Assembly (NCBI GenBank): GCA_023374025.1
Contig: SIJG01000050.1
Coordinates: 273,326 to 337,325, forward strand
Direction: 5' to 3'
From: Heterodera schachtii
Lineage: Eukaryota > Nematoda > Chromadorea > Rhabditida > Heteroderidae
Length of the DNA: 64,000 nt
Made by a program: the position numbers and the translations under genes. A model generated the notes under the pieces. The model was given only the letters and a program-made list of their open reading frames with translations. It searched no databases and was not told the DNA's origin. Shown here in pieces: positions 12,780-24,258 of the stretch (the first letter of the stretch is position 1; each line of letters begins with the position of its first letter).

Positions 12780-13335
12780 AATATAATTGAGAAATGATCA
12801 GCTATTTTTGAGATTATTGAATGGACAAATGGATCTGTTAATTATTTTAGATGCTCATTTTTGCTCGTTAATTTTGTGATTTTTGCGATGAAAATAATAT
12901 TTGTTTCTTTCTTTTCTGGCATATGTAAATTTCGCAATTCTATCCGTGCCAATAAGCATTTTCATGTAATTCGTGCATTTGAATCGAATTTGTTGTATAA
13001 ATGTGAATTCTTAAATTCTAATTTCCGACATTTTGTTCGAGTCCGGGTTCGGGGTGCAGAAACAGATGTTGTGTTCGGGTTCCTCAGCCCTGAAAAAACT
13101 TAAAATTACAGAAAAAAGCTTTCCTTCAAAATTCGTCCCAAGAGACCCTAAAAAATGAAAAGTAGTTAAATAAAAGGAAAGGAATATTTATGATTTTAAA
13201 CGAACCGATGTCAAAAATTTTTATTTTGTGTTAAAAATAAAATTAGTACAATGAGTCAATTAGTTTCATAATATATGGAAAACGTTTGGGTATGTGGATG
13301 GAAATGGGGAAGGTGATTTTGATAAAGTTAAAATC
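12780..13335. other. Gene A 3' flank
   Basis: Contains 3' UTR-like AT-rich DNA, one copy of the TTCGAGTCCGGGTTCGGGG interspersed core (about 13035-13090) and, at about 13280-13335, a 3' scrap of the SPRY gene (exon 8 end and start of intron 8). No separate gene is seen. Confidence 0.5.
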
Positions 13336-13700
13336 TAGGGTTCGAGCCCCGCCCCCGTCACCCCCGCCCCCGCCGGGGGCGGGACAGGTTTTTTGGCCTC
13401 ACCCCCGCCCCCGCGACTCAGACCCCCGCCCCCGTGACCTTCACCCCCGCGGGGGCGCGGGGGTGAAAAATACACCCCTAAAAATGGCATATTCGTTGAA
13501 TTAAAGGCAAAAATTTATACAATTTTGAATTTTTAACCTTCTTTTACAAAGTTTTATGAAATAAAGTAAATTGCTTAAATTTTTATAAAATATTTGTGGT
13601 TTAGTGGTTATGCTTCAACATTAACAATCCTTTTTGTTATGAGTTCGACACCGGTTGACGTTTTCTTTTGATTTTATTTTTTTTTTCTGATTAATACAGG
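13336..13700. mobile_element. Truncated GC-rich hAT MITE (left end only)
   Basis: This is the left part of the element closed at 17756-18781, starting TAGGGTTCGAGCCCCG after TTAAAATC (13328-13335). It is followed by CCCCCGCCCCCG arrays and stops matching just after CAGGGTTTC near 13699, where the tandem unit ends. Confidence 0.7.
13595..13665 (+). other. tRNA-like A-box/B-box sequence
   Basis: GGTTTAGTGGTTATGC resembles a tRNA D-arm/A box and GAGTTCGACACC resembles a B box with plausible spacing. The acceptor and T stems do not pair, so this is not a tRNA gene. It may be a tRNA-derived (SINE-like) scrap within the hAT element. A duplicate lies at about 18025-18090. Confidence 0.3.
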
Positions 13701-14694
13701 GTTTCAAAGATTCTTAAAAAGACAAAAATAAGAAAGAAGTTTACAGTTGCCGTAAAGCTTAATAAAAAAAGTTTAAGACCATGCTTTTCGGGAAATTGGA
13801 TGCCTTTCATCTTTTTCGCAATTGGTGCCTTTTTAGTCGGTCTCTAATCATAATGAACCAAAGACCGTTGTTTTCTTAATTTAATGCTGATTAGGCTATC
13901 GGGCTTGAAAAAAATTCAACTGTGAGTCCTAAGTTGGGGCCGCAAAAGCCAGGCCGCCAATGTCGGGGTCCAATTTTAGTGCACTCGGGATCAGAAAATC
14001 AGATTTTTATGAATTTTTTTTTGCGCAGAATTTTTCCATTTTCAGAAATGGGCGAGGGGATGGGGTCTCCGGCTGTGCTGAAGGCGCCGCCGAGAAAAAT
14101 TTTGCAATTTTAAATGGATTTGTTAATAGATTTTTTAAAAAAAATGACAATTTTTGTTATATTTTCTTGATAAATAGTGACATTATGCCATAAAATTACA
14201 AAATTATGAGTTTATTTAAGAAATCTGAACAAATTTTGGTCGCTACCTCAAAATCAGAACATTTCTGACAAATCAAAACAGATAGAAAGCCTGGTATAAA
14301 TTTGAATTTTTTGAAAAATGGATTTTGACTTTTTTGTTCGAGTCCGGGTGCGGGGTTTGAATTGGGACAAAATGGATGCCAGAATCGGTTTCCCCGACCC
14401 TCAAAACCACTAAAACAAATTTATTCAAAAAATTTTTTTTTTTTTTTGAAAATCTGAGTTAGGGTAATTGTCAAGTATCTTAAATTCTCCTTTTTAGACA
14501 GCATTTTTGGGCCAAATAGGTATGCAAAATTCGAAAATTTGAATTTTCGACCTTTTGTTCTAATTCGGGTCCGGGATCCCGAATTGGTCGAAATGGATGC
14601 CATATTCGTGATCAGCGACCTCGAAAACCCCCGGATATTTGTTTTTAGGACTTTAATCCAAAAAAAAGTTTATAAATATCTTGAACAAAATCAT

Positions 14695-14745
14695 TTTCCA
14701 TGTCATATAAAAGTCCACTTTCTCCGCTTCTCTCATTCATTCTCA
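14695..14745 (+). promoter_or_regulatory. Conserved TATA-like upstream box of gene B
   Basis: Same CATATAAAAGTCC plus pyrimidine tract as upstream of gene A, about 400 bases before ATG 15114. Function is inferred from position and from its presence before the more divergent gene D. Confidence 0.35.
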
Positions 14746-15113
14746 TTCTTCACTTTTTTCTGCATTAACACATTTTTTTCTGCTCAGCTTGAGCCTTGTC
14801 ATTATTATTTCTTATCCAATTGCGACATTAAAATTATTCAGTCGAACATTTAAGGTGGACTTAAATTTAATTAATATCCAAATAAAGCCCCCCCCCCCCT
14901 CTCTATGGTCTTTCATCGGGGACACTTAAACTGGAAAAGTGCACGATTTTTGAAGCCCTTGGGAAAAGGCCGCAAATTCTGTTTTCATTTCTACAGTGTC
15001 GGGGCCAATGTAACCCTATTTAACAGCCTTTCAACAGTTTAATTTACATAAAATGTTTAATTACATTAATTGCTTTTCGTATTTCCATTTAGGCAAAATT
15101 ATTATTATTTTTA

Positions 15114-17175
15114 ATGGCACCGCCCGTCAAAAAAAAGAAAAAATTTTCCTCCGACAATCGCCACCTCAATTCTTTTACCGAAATTGGTGAACATGAACAA
15201 CAATCGATGGGCTCACTTACGACATCGTTTGGAAAACGGCGAAGTGTTCGCGTGGCAACGAAATTGAACCGACCGTTGTGGACGAAATTGAAACGGTCAT
15301 TCAAAATTGGCATTTTCGTTTTAGGGCCAAATTTTGAATTTGGCACTTTTTGAGAGAAAAACTCAATTTTTTTTACCGGTTAATAAAGTAACTTTTTCCC
15401 CGCATTTCAGCTGGATTTGCAGCGATGTTTTGATGGACAGTCTCCCATTCTTTAACCACGCTCAACTCGGCCTCAAATTGGCTTTGGTTTCGCCCCGTTT
15501 TGATGCGTTGGTCGACAAACATTTCGACGGCCAATCGGAACTGACAATTTGGAGACAAATCAGAATTGACAAGATTGGTGCAATGCCGAAACTGTCCGTG
15601 TTTATCAACTATGTCAAATCTGTGCCATTTCCTTTGCCCGACCATCCGTTTCCCAACAAAATTCATTTCAAGAACCTTCAAATTGCGTAATTCCAAATTA
15701 AAAACACATTAAAAAAGCATTCCGTCCGTTTTCAGGTACATTGACCATTTCGTCATCGCATTTCTCCGTGCCAATAAACAAATTTTCGATGGAAATGGCA
15801 CCGCTTTGAAATTCTCCATTTGGTCAGCCAAAAACGATGTGCAGCCGATTTGGGATGTTTTGGCCCGTGAAATTTGGCCCATTTTTGCGCCAAACATTCG
15901 CCACTTGGGCTTGACCAATGCCGACCATCTGGACAAATTGCGTCGTCTCATCTCACCAACAATCCTTTCCGATCTGAAATGGCTGAATTCAATCAATACC
16001 TATCGTCTGTTGCCCGATGCAATTGGTGGTGATTTTGATCAGCCAAATGCAACTGGTGGCCAAGTGTTGTCCAAATGGCTGCACACTCCGACAACCAATG
16101 GCCAACCCAAGCGATTTAACTGTGTTTATATTCATGAGCCGGCAATTAACATCGATGAATGGATCAACACCTTCAAAGAAGTGTGTGGCCACATTTTGCT
16201 CAAACAAAATTGATAATGTTTGGCTTTTAATTTGTTTCCCATTATTTAGGCATTTCTCCGTGCCACTTCTTCTGCTTGCTACGCAATTCAATTTACTGTT
16301 CATGCCACGTTGACGTCAATGGTGCCATTTGAAGAGGTGAACAAACGAACCAACGAGAAGCTGACACTGATCAGAAAAGCATGTGAATATGGATGGGCCA
16401 TCCGCTGGATGATTAAACGACACCAAATTGGACAAATGGTTCAGTGGGAAGACGCAAATTTGGACAATTTGAACAATGTCAGCATTGATTTGTGTGGCGA
16501 CAAAAAATACATTGGGTGAGTATGAAAAATAAAAGAATTCACAAAAATCTTTTTTACATGTTTTCATGGTAATACTTTAATGGTGCACCCTCTTTTTGCA
16601 AGAAAGATTTATTTTGTTTTAAAAAGTCGTGAAAAGATGTTTATGTGGGGTTTCTGGGTCGGAGAACCCGAATCCAGCATTCATTTTGACAATTTTGAAT
16701 CCCGGCCCGAACTCGAACAAAAAAGTCGAAAATTTTAAAATTCTTATTTTTGTTCCTAATTGATCAAACCAAGCTAAATTCAGGCAAAAACCGTTGCAGA
16801 ATCAAAAAATAGTCATTCTGTACAGATATGAACATAAAAATTAATTTTGAAATTTCGACTTATTGTTCGGGTCCACGATTCGAAATTGTCAAAATGAATG
16901 TAGGATTCGGCTTCCCCTACCCAGAAAACACCCATAAACATGTTTTCATGACTTTTTTGAACAAAAAAATTTTTCTTCCAAAAAGGGGGCCTACCATCTA
17001 AAGTATTACTGTTTTCATAATATTTTTATGTACTACCGATGATGGATTCCATTGTTAAAGAAAAACAAATTGAAATTTTCGAGATTTAATCACTCAATTT
17101 AGGCCATTGTCTCCACAAAAGAAGAAGAAGAAGAATCGGGACAAAGCGGCGGAAAAGGGTGCCGAAATGTGCTGA
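15114..17175 (+). CDS. F-box-like family protein, copy B
   Basis: Nearly identical to copy A. Exons 15411-15686, 15736-16180, 16250-16515 and 17103-17175 join in phase. The lysine-rich exon from ATG 15114 has the same unclear donor as in A. The F-box-like region and all family blocks are intact. The last exon differs from A in the length of an AAG/GAA tract just after PLSPQ. A reads KEEEESGQSGGKG; B reads KKKKKNRDKAAEK and stops earlier. Copies C and D agree with the frame of A, at least in beginning PLSPP and, for D, ending SSGKGRRIVLK, so B appears to carry the derived tail. Intron 4 holds the palindromic MITE. Confidence 0.75.
16568..17010. mobile_element. Palindromic MITE in intron 4 of gene B, TSD GTTTTCAT
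   Basis: Same 443-bp element and target duplication (16560-16567 and 17011-17018) as in gene A. The insertion therefore predates the tandem duplication. Confidence 0.8.
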
Positions 17176-17694
17176 AGAAGTGAAATATAATTGAGAAATG
17201 ATCAGCTATTTTTGAGATTATTGAATGGACAAATGGATCTGTTAATTATTTTAGATGCTCATTTTTGCTCGTTAATTTTGTGATTTTTGCGATGAAAATA
17301 ATATTTGTTTCTTTCTTTTCTGGCATATGTAAATTTCGCAATTCTATCCGTGCCAATAAGCATTTTCATGTAATTTCGTGCATTTGAATCGAATTTGTTG
17401 TATAAATGTGAATTCTTAAATTCTAATTTCCGACATTTTGTTCGAGTCCGGGTTCGGGGTGCCGAAACAGATGTTGTGTTCGGGTTCCTCAGCCCTGAAA
17501 AAACTTAAAATTACAGAAAAAGCTTTCCTTCAAAATTCGTCCCAAGAGACCCTAAAAAATGAAAAGTAGTTAAATAAAAGGAAAGGAATATTTATGTTTT
17601 AAACGAGTTTTCTGATAAAATCCACCGATGTCAAAAATTTTTATTTTGCGTTAAAAATAAAATTAGTACAATGAGTCAATTAGTTTCATAATAT

Positions 17695-19095
17695 ATGGAA
17701 AACGTTTGGGTATGTGGATGGAAATGGGGAAGGTGATTTTGATAAAGTTAAAATCTAGGGTTCGAGCCCCGCCCCCGTCACCCCCGCCCCCGCCGGGGGC
17801 GGGACAGGTTTTTTGGCCTCACCCCCGTCCCCGCCCCCGCGACTCAGACCCCCGCAACCCCCGCCCCCGTGACCTTCACCCCCGCGGGGGCGCGGGGGTG
17901 AAAAATACACCCCTAAAAATGGCATATTCGTGGAATTAAAGGCAAAAATTTATACAATTTTGAATTTTTAACCTTCTTTTACAAAGTTTTATGAAATAAA
18001 GTAAATTTGCTTAAATTTTTATAAAATATTTGTGGTTTAGTGGTTATGCTTCAACATTAACAATGCTTTTTGTTATGAGTTCGACACCGGTTGACGTTTT
18101 CTTTTGATTTTATTTTTTTTTCTGATTAATACAGGGTTTCTTTATGTTCTTTATTTCTAAGAAATGTTCTGATTTGGGGGTAATGCCTTATTTTCATCTA
18201 AAAGAGGAAAATTTCTGAAAATTTTGGCAAAGTTCTAATTAAAAATTCTTAAAATTTTCCCGGCGGCGCCTATCGGCACCGCCGGACCTCTTTCCTCGCA
18301 CATTCATCAAATTTTTTTGGAAAAATGTGCCGGAAAATTTTTTAAAATCTGAGTTTTAATTTCCTTGAGTAAATCATGATAATTTTAATAAAGTTAAAAA
18401 AAGAAAATTTATAGAAAAATCTTAATTTTTTTGGTCGCCCCTATCGGCACGCCGTCCCCCCAAAAAAAAAAACCTTTTTTTCTTAAAAAATTACCTAAAA
18501 ATCCCTAAATTTGGTTATTTTTAGTCAAAATCTGTGCAATTTATGTCAAAATAAATAGAATCAAGGCGATCAACGAATAAAGGAATGTGGAGCCAAAGAA
18601 ATCATTCATAAAAAATAATTTTTTTTTTTTAGATTTTTTGGAGCTAATTCAAAGCAAACCCCCGCCCCCGCCCCCGCGGGGGCCGAATTATCGTGCCCCC
18701 GTCCCCGCCCCCGCGACTCTGACCCCCGCCATCCCCCGCCCCCGCGAAAAGCCACCCCCGCCCCACGGGGCTCGAACCCTATTAAAATCTAATTAAAAAT
18801 AGTAAAAATAAATAAATAAAACAGTGGCACTGAAAATTAATTGCTCAAGGCCTAATTAGAGTAATTAATTTACTATGACCGTAATTACATCATTATTACA
18901 TTCTGATTCAATTTGAATAACCCTTTTTAGGGATGCTAATTTTTTAAATCAGAATTTAAGTAAGAAGTTTCATCTGTTGAATCTAATTTATTTTTGTTTT
19001 TTTAAATAGTTGGGATTAAAAGCCTCTGATGAGATTTAATTCCTTTGTTTCTCGTAAAACAATTTTCAAAATTTAATTTCCAATTTTTTTGCAGC
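17695..19095 (+). pseudogene. SPRY gene fragment split by a MITE
   Basis: 17695-17755 matches the end of SPRY exon 8 and the start of intron 8 (AAACGTTTGGGTATGTG...). 18782-19095 continues the same intron up to its TTTGCAG acceptor, matching 7482-7775. After the acceptor the SPRY exon 9 sequence is replaced by CCCTGGTGATCAGCGACCC. The hAT MITE 17756-18781 separates the two halves. The fragment cannot encode a SPRY domain. Confidence 0.75.
17756..18781. mobile_element. GC-rich hAT MITE, TSD TTAAAATC
   Basis: TIR TAGGGTTCGAGCCCCG / CGGGGCTCGAACCCTA with an 8-bp duplication TTAAAATC at 17748-17755 and 18782-18789. Both ends carry CCCCCGCCCCCG arrays extending the terminal sequence. The interior has the tRNA-like scrap, words related to the 47.5 kb element (TTATTTCTAAGAAATGTTC) and two GC cassettes (about 18259-18288 and a degraded one at 18433-18460). 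The unfilled site survives in SPRY intron 8 at 7474-7481. Confidence 0.9.
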
Positions 19096-19575
19096 CCTGG
19101 TGATCAGCGACCCGGAACACCAGAAAAATACAAAAGAAAAAAAAATTTTATGTGGCGTAAAGTGAAAAAGTATTCGTTTGTTTACCGTCCATGCGCTTGT
19201 TTAAACGCCTGCTGGAATTTTTTTTTATTATTTACTTTTTGTGTTTTTTGGTCCTTGAAATCTTATTTGGCCAAAAAATCGAATGATACAATTTGCAACA
19301 GTAGGCGAATTTGAGTTTTGAATTCATAACACTGATTTTGCGGTACTTATATGGTTTAACCCCCCAAAAAATAAAAAAAAATTTTTGGGGTTGTTTTCGA
19401 GTGCGTGTTGTTTTTGTTTAATTTGGAAGATTTTATTTTCGAATTCTCTTCCGGGTTCGAAATATCGTAAATCTAATATCATAATCGTGATCAACGCACT
19501 CGAAAAGATCCACACAAAAAAATTTTTATTTTTTGAGTGTCTGAGCCATATATTATCAATTTTGCCTTCACATAG
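19096..19575. other. Repeat DNA replacing the F-box end of copy C
   Basis: No F-box exon is present upstream of copy C. The stretch includes a half of the TTCCGGGTTCGAAAT...CGTGATCAACGCACTCGAAAA interspersed core near 19450-19510. Confidence 0.4.
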
Positions 19576-20739
19576 ATAAATGCGTTGGTGGACAAACATT
19601 TCGACAGCAAAAGCGAATTGAAACTTTGGAGACAAATCAGAATTCAAAAAGGCGCTGGACCAGCAGAACCCAAATTATCTGTACAGATTGATCGCAAATT
19701 TGTGAAATTTCCTTTGCCCGACCATCCGCTTCCCAACAAAATCCGCTTTCATTTCCTTCAGATCGCGTAATTCAAAATTAGTTTATGTCACAAATCATTT
19801 AAACTATTGTAAAAGTATTCCCTTTCAGTTACATTGACCATTCAGTCGTCGAATTTCTCCGTGCCAACCAGCAAATTTTTGAGAAAGGCACCAATTTGGA
19901 TTTGTATATGCCTTTCTCCAAGGATGTCCAACCAATTTGGAACGTTTTTGCCCTTGAAATTTGGCCCATTTTTGCGCCAAACATTCGCCATTTGAATTGT
20001 ACTAATGGTCATGATCTTGAAAATTTGTTTCGTCTCACTTCAATGGCAATTCTCTCCGATTCCAACATTGATTCAATCCATTCCGATGATTTGTTGCCCG
20101 ATGCAATTGGTGATGATGGGCCCAGTGCAACTGCTGGCCAAGCATTGTCCAAATGGTTGCACACACCGACAAAACATGGAAAGCCGAAGCAATTAAGCTG
20201 TTATGATGAATCAGAACCCCAAAATATCCAATGGATCATCAATTTCAAAGAGGTGTGTCCATTTTTTCGTTGGATTGTGATTGCCATTAGCTTTTCATTT
20301 CCATTTGTTTAGGCATTTCTCCGTGCCACCACTTCTTCGCCCAGCTACATAATTGTGCTTGTCGATTTCAAACCAACGGAAATTGGCCCGTTTGAATTGA
20401 TGAACAAACGGACCAACGAAATGCTGACACTGGAGAAAGAAGACGATCATGAAAATATGGAAAATGAAGACGAAGATGAATATCCTAATGACGATTGGCT
20501 GTTGAAGCGATGCCAAATTGGGGAGACAATTCAATGGGAGGACGAAAACTCGGACAATTTGAACAATGTCGAGTTTAGGTTTTCTAATAGCACGAATTGC
20601 ATTTGGTGAGTGGCATCACATTTAGCTATAATAGGTAGTCAATTTTAATTTCACTTCCTTTAGGCCATTGTCTCCACCAAAAGCGGGTCAAATGAATGCA
20701 AATTTTTCTGAAATGAGTGTCGGGCCAAGCGGACAGTGA
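19576..20739 (+). pseudogene. F-box-like family copy C, 5'-truncated
   Basis: Exons about 19576-19766, 19828-20252, 20313-20605 and 20664-20739 join in phase without internal stops. The first begins at ALVDKHFDSKSELKLW, so the F-box-like segment (WICSDV...SPRF) is missing and is replaced by repeat DNA. The family blocks WPIFAPNIRHL, LSKWLHTPT, MNKRTNEMLTL and QWED are present. It carries an acidic insert (EKEDDHENMENEDEDEYP) and a tail PLSPPKAGQMNANF. The intact downstream frames suggest either recent truncation or use of another start. Without the SKP1-binding end it should not work as an F-box protein. Confidence 0.6.
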
Positions 20740-22250
20740 AAGAAAAAGTGAATGATTTATTGGGAAATGGCAAATGGTCGATCATTTGGAATGAAAATTG
20801 ATCGGATAATTAAATGTTCCTTATATTTGTTGCTTTTTTCGTTTGAATACATTTATTTTGTTGGATTTTGGTGACTTTTACACAGAAATGATATGGGTTA
20901 ATGGCTTTTTTTTTTACAGTTTTTACGTCAAATAGACGAAAAATTTTGACTTAAACCTGTCAATTTATACGTGAATCGCGTCGGAAGGAGTATGAAAATT
21001 AAAGTGGAATTTTCGATTTGTTGTTCGAACTTGAGTCCGGGAATTAGGAAATTGACAGAACTAAGGTCCCTTTCACTCGATCAGCACTGATTCTGAGCAC
21101 AAATTTAAAAAGTTGAGTTGAGGACCTAAAAACGCAAAAACGGCGTATGGAAATTTTTACATCAGCCATTCTTAAATTTTGAAAAGCCCGGTCTCGGCGT
21201 GCGCCCGGCTCTTTCCTTTTATAAATTGCTTTTACCCAACGCAGTTTTAGACATTTCAAAGCGTTTTCGGGGTCGCTGACCACGAATTCGGCATCCATTT
21301 CGAACAATTCCAAACCCCGGACACGCAAATTTAAAGTTTTCGGGCTTTAGTCAAAATCAACTTTTCTCCTAACTTTTTTGAAACATAGTGAGATTTTTTG
21401 AAAATTTTCAGGCTAGTTTTAAACGCTTAGGGACATCTAACGATACCAAGAAAATAAAAAAATAAAAATTTATATTTAAAATTCTCCTTAGAAATAGAAT
21501 AATTTTGATCATAAAATTTTTTATTCATGACTTTCTTAGAACCAGCAAAATTAAGTGATCTTGATATATTTCGATAGCTCTAAGTTTTCTAATAGGCTGC
21601 ATTTACATAAAATTGACAGCCCTACACAACACATATGTTATTTCTATGATAAATTGCAAATGCTATGACAATGGCTGGGATTTTTTTAGGCTTTTAGTGG
21701 TTCTTTTTGCGACTTTATGAGGTAAAATCAGATAACAACAATTCAAATTTTCGGGATTAAAATTCGTGCGACTCGGACAAAATTTATTTGTTAATTGAAG
21801 AATCTTGAATTGAAGGACAAATTTTCCAGTGCGAGGATTCAAGTTTCAAGGACCTACGTGTGTTATTGGATTGCTGTTTATTTTCCGGGCGCCGTTCAAG
21901 AGTAGTAAATGTCCACAAAGCTTTCCCCAAATTTTACAAAATCCTTCCCGAGTGTCCGGACAATCCGTCAGTACAAAATGCGTTAGTGGACAATCCGTCA
22001 GTAATGGATAATCCGTCAGTGGACAATCCTTCAATAAACAATCCGTCCAGCAGTAGACTTCGTCAGAAAATTTTTTTAAGTAATGATCAAAAATATTGCG
22101 AAAATGATATAAATAATATTTACGTAGATTTTTAAAACTTTTCTAGTTACTTAATACTTCCATTTATTATCATCTTTAGAAATTATCATTTCATTCATTT
22201 AAAAATGATTATTTCATAATTTTTATAAATTAACACAATTATTAATTCAT
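20740..22250. other. Intergenic, repeat fragments
   Basis: Holds two inverted pieces of the GATCAGCGACC-type interspersed core (about 21020-21060 and 21265-21320), AT-rich DNA, and a minisatellite at 21950-22055. I see no supported gene. Confidence 0.45.
21950..22055. repeat. Minisatellite GGACAATCCGTCAGTA
   Basis: About five degenerate copies of a 16-19 bp unit containing ACAATCCGTC, with variants TGGATAATCCGTCAG and ACAATCCTTCAAT. Confidence 0.7.
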
Positions 22251-22354
22251 TTGTTCCCGAATTGGTCCAAATGGATGCCATATTCGTGATCAGCGACCTT
22301 ACCCCCGGATATTTGTTTTTAGGATTTTAATCCAAAAAAAAGCTTGAACAAAAT

Positions 22355-22405
22355 CATTTTCCATGTCATATAAAATTCCACTTTCTCCGCTTCTCTCATT
22401 CATTC
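22355..22405 (+). promoter_or_regulatory. Conserved TATA-like upstream box of gene D
   Basis: CATATAAAATTCC with the CTTTCTCCGCTTCTCTC tract, about 400 bases before the gene D start. Roughly 500 bases upstream of D remain clearly similar to the flanks of A and B. Confidence 0.35.
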
Positions 22406-22779
22406 TCATCACTTTTTTCTGCATTTACACATTTTTTTTTCTGCTCAGCTTGAGCCTTGTCATTATTATTTCTTATCCAATTGCTACATTAAAATTATTC
22501 AATCGAACATTTAAGGGGGACTTAAATTTAATTAATATCCAAATAAAAGCCCCCTCCCCCCGCTCTTTATGGTCTTTCATCGGGTACACTTAAACTGGAA
22601 AAGTGCACGATTTTTGAAGCCCTTGGGAAAAGGCCGCAAATTCTGTTGTCATTTCTACAGTGTCGGGGCCAATGTAACCCTATTTAACAGCCTTTCAACA
22701 GTTTAATTTACATAAAATGTTTATGTTACATTTTCCTAATTGCTTCCCTTATTTCCATTTAAGCTGAATTATTATTTTA

Positions 22780-24258
22780 ATGGCATCGCCCGTCAAAAAA
22801 AAAGAAAAAGTTTTCCTCCGACAATCACCGCCTCATTTGTTCTACCGGAATTGGTGAAAATGAACAACAGAAACAGCAGACATCACTTAGAAAACGACGA
22901 AGTCTTTTTCGACATGCAAAGAAAATGAACAATCGAATTTTGAGGAAAATGTGAGATAATTGGGCTAAAGTTATGAATTTCAATTTAAAGTCTCTCAAAA
23001 TATTTTTCCCGCATTTAGCTGGATTTGCACCGATGTTTGGATGGACATTTTCCCGTTCTTTGACCATGCCCAACTCGGCCTCAAGTTGGCTTTGCTTTCG
23101 CCACGTTTCGATGCGTTGGTGGACACGCATTTTGATGGCCAAAGCGAATGGACAATTTGGAAATCAGTCGAAATTTGCAAAGACCGTGGATCCGAGCCAA
23201 AGCTTCGAGTGTTCACCACCTATGCCAATGTTACCGATCACATGAATTTTCCATTGCCCGACCGTCCGCTGCCCGACAAAATTCGTTTTAAGCGTCTTAC
23301 AATCGAGTAATTAATTAAACGCATTGTTAACTGATAAAGGATCTCACTTTAGGTATGTTGATTATTCCGTCATTGCATTTCTCCGCGCAAATAAACAAAT
23401 TTTCAATGGAAGAGGCATCAAATTGCGTTTGGGTGTGTCGTCGTCCAAAAACGATGTCCGGCCGATTTGGGATGTTTTGGCGCGAGAAATTTGGCCTATT
23501 TTTACACCACACATTCGCTGTTTGTTCTTTCGTGATGGCGATCAATTGGACAATTTGCGCAGTCGCACTTCGCCGACAATTCTCACTGATCTCAATCAGT
23601 TGAATTCAATCGATTCAAATTATTTGTTGCCCAATGTGCTTGGTGATTTTGACGGGTCAAATGCAACTGCTGATCAAACTCTGTCCAAATGGTTGCACAC
23701 TCCGACAACCGATGGACAGCCTAAGCGATTGCGTTGCTATGTTCGCATGAGAGACACCGATTGGGTCAACAAATTCAAGGAGGTCCTTCTTTTCTCGCAT
23801 TTGGCGACATTTATTCGATTTGCTTTTGATTTGTCTTTTTACCATTTTTAGCCATTTCTCCGTGCCACTTCTTCTGTCTGCTACAAAATTCAATTTTTTG
23901 CGTTCACGCCATTCTCATCAACGCCAATTGTGCCATTTGATTTGGTGAATGAACTGACCAAGGAAAAGCTGACACTGAGCAAAGCATCATCAGATTATAA
24001 TTGGCTGTTGAAGCGATACCAAATTGGGGAGACGGTTCAATGGGAGGACGAAAACTTGAACAATTTTGTCGGGATTGGTTTGTATGGCAACAAAAAACCC
24101 ATCGGGTGAGCATATACTCGAACATAAATTAAAAAGATTTTTAATTTTTCTTTTTCAAAAGTGTCATCGAATTAAAATTGCACTTAATTTATAGGCCATT
24201 GTCCCCACCAGCGGCGGCTCAAAGCAGCGGAAAAGGGCGTCGAATTGTGCTGAAATGA
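22780..24258 (+). CDS. F-box-like family protein, copy D
   Basis: Exons 22780-22950, 23019-23306, 23353-23782, 23852-24105 and 24195-24258. Exons 2-5 join in phase: ICTDVWMDILPFFDHAQLG...PRFDALVDTHF is the F-box-like part, followed by WDVLAREIWPIFTP, LSKWLHTPT, VNELTKEKLTL and the tail SSGKGRRIVLK. Exon 1 has a clean donor (GTGAGA) in the phase exon 2 needs. However, the A-run near 22794-22806 is one base longer than in A and B, which sends the frame from ATG 22780 to a stop at VFLRQSPPHLFYRNW. It is either a homopolymer assembly error or a real 5' frameshift. Intron 4 is short and lacks the MITE found in A and B, so D keeps the ancestral state. Confidence 0.72.

Larger units (their letters stand above)
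9530..13700 (+). repeat. Tandem duplication unit 1 (gene A)
   Basis: This unit and 13800-18140 are direct copies that share flanks, the F-box-like gene, its intronic MITE, the downstream SPRY-like scrap and a GC-rich hAT end. Coding sequence differs by only scattered bases. The largest differences are at about 10020-10105 versus 14295-14510. Confidence 0.85.
13800..18140 (+). repeat. Tandem duplication unit 2 (gene B)
   Basis: Direct copy of 9530-13700. It begins within a right end of the TAGAGA-type MITE (TTTTTAGTCGGTCTCTA, followed by ATCATAAT) and its similarity ends at CAGGGTTTC within the GC-rich hAT element, so both boundaries fall inside transposons. Confidence 0.85.

Noticed and set aside
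13595..13665. tRNA gene
   Set aside because: A-box and B-box-like words are present, but the stems do not pair; it is kept only as a tRNA-like scrap.
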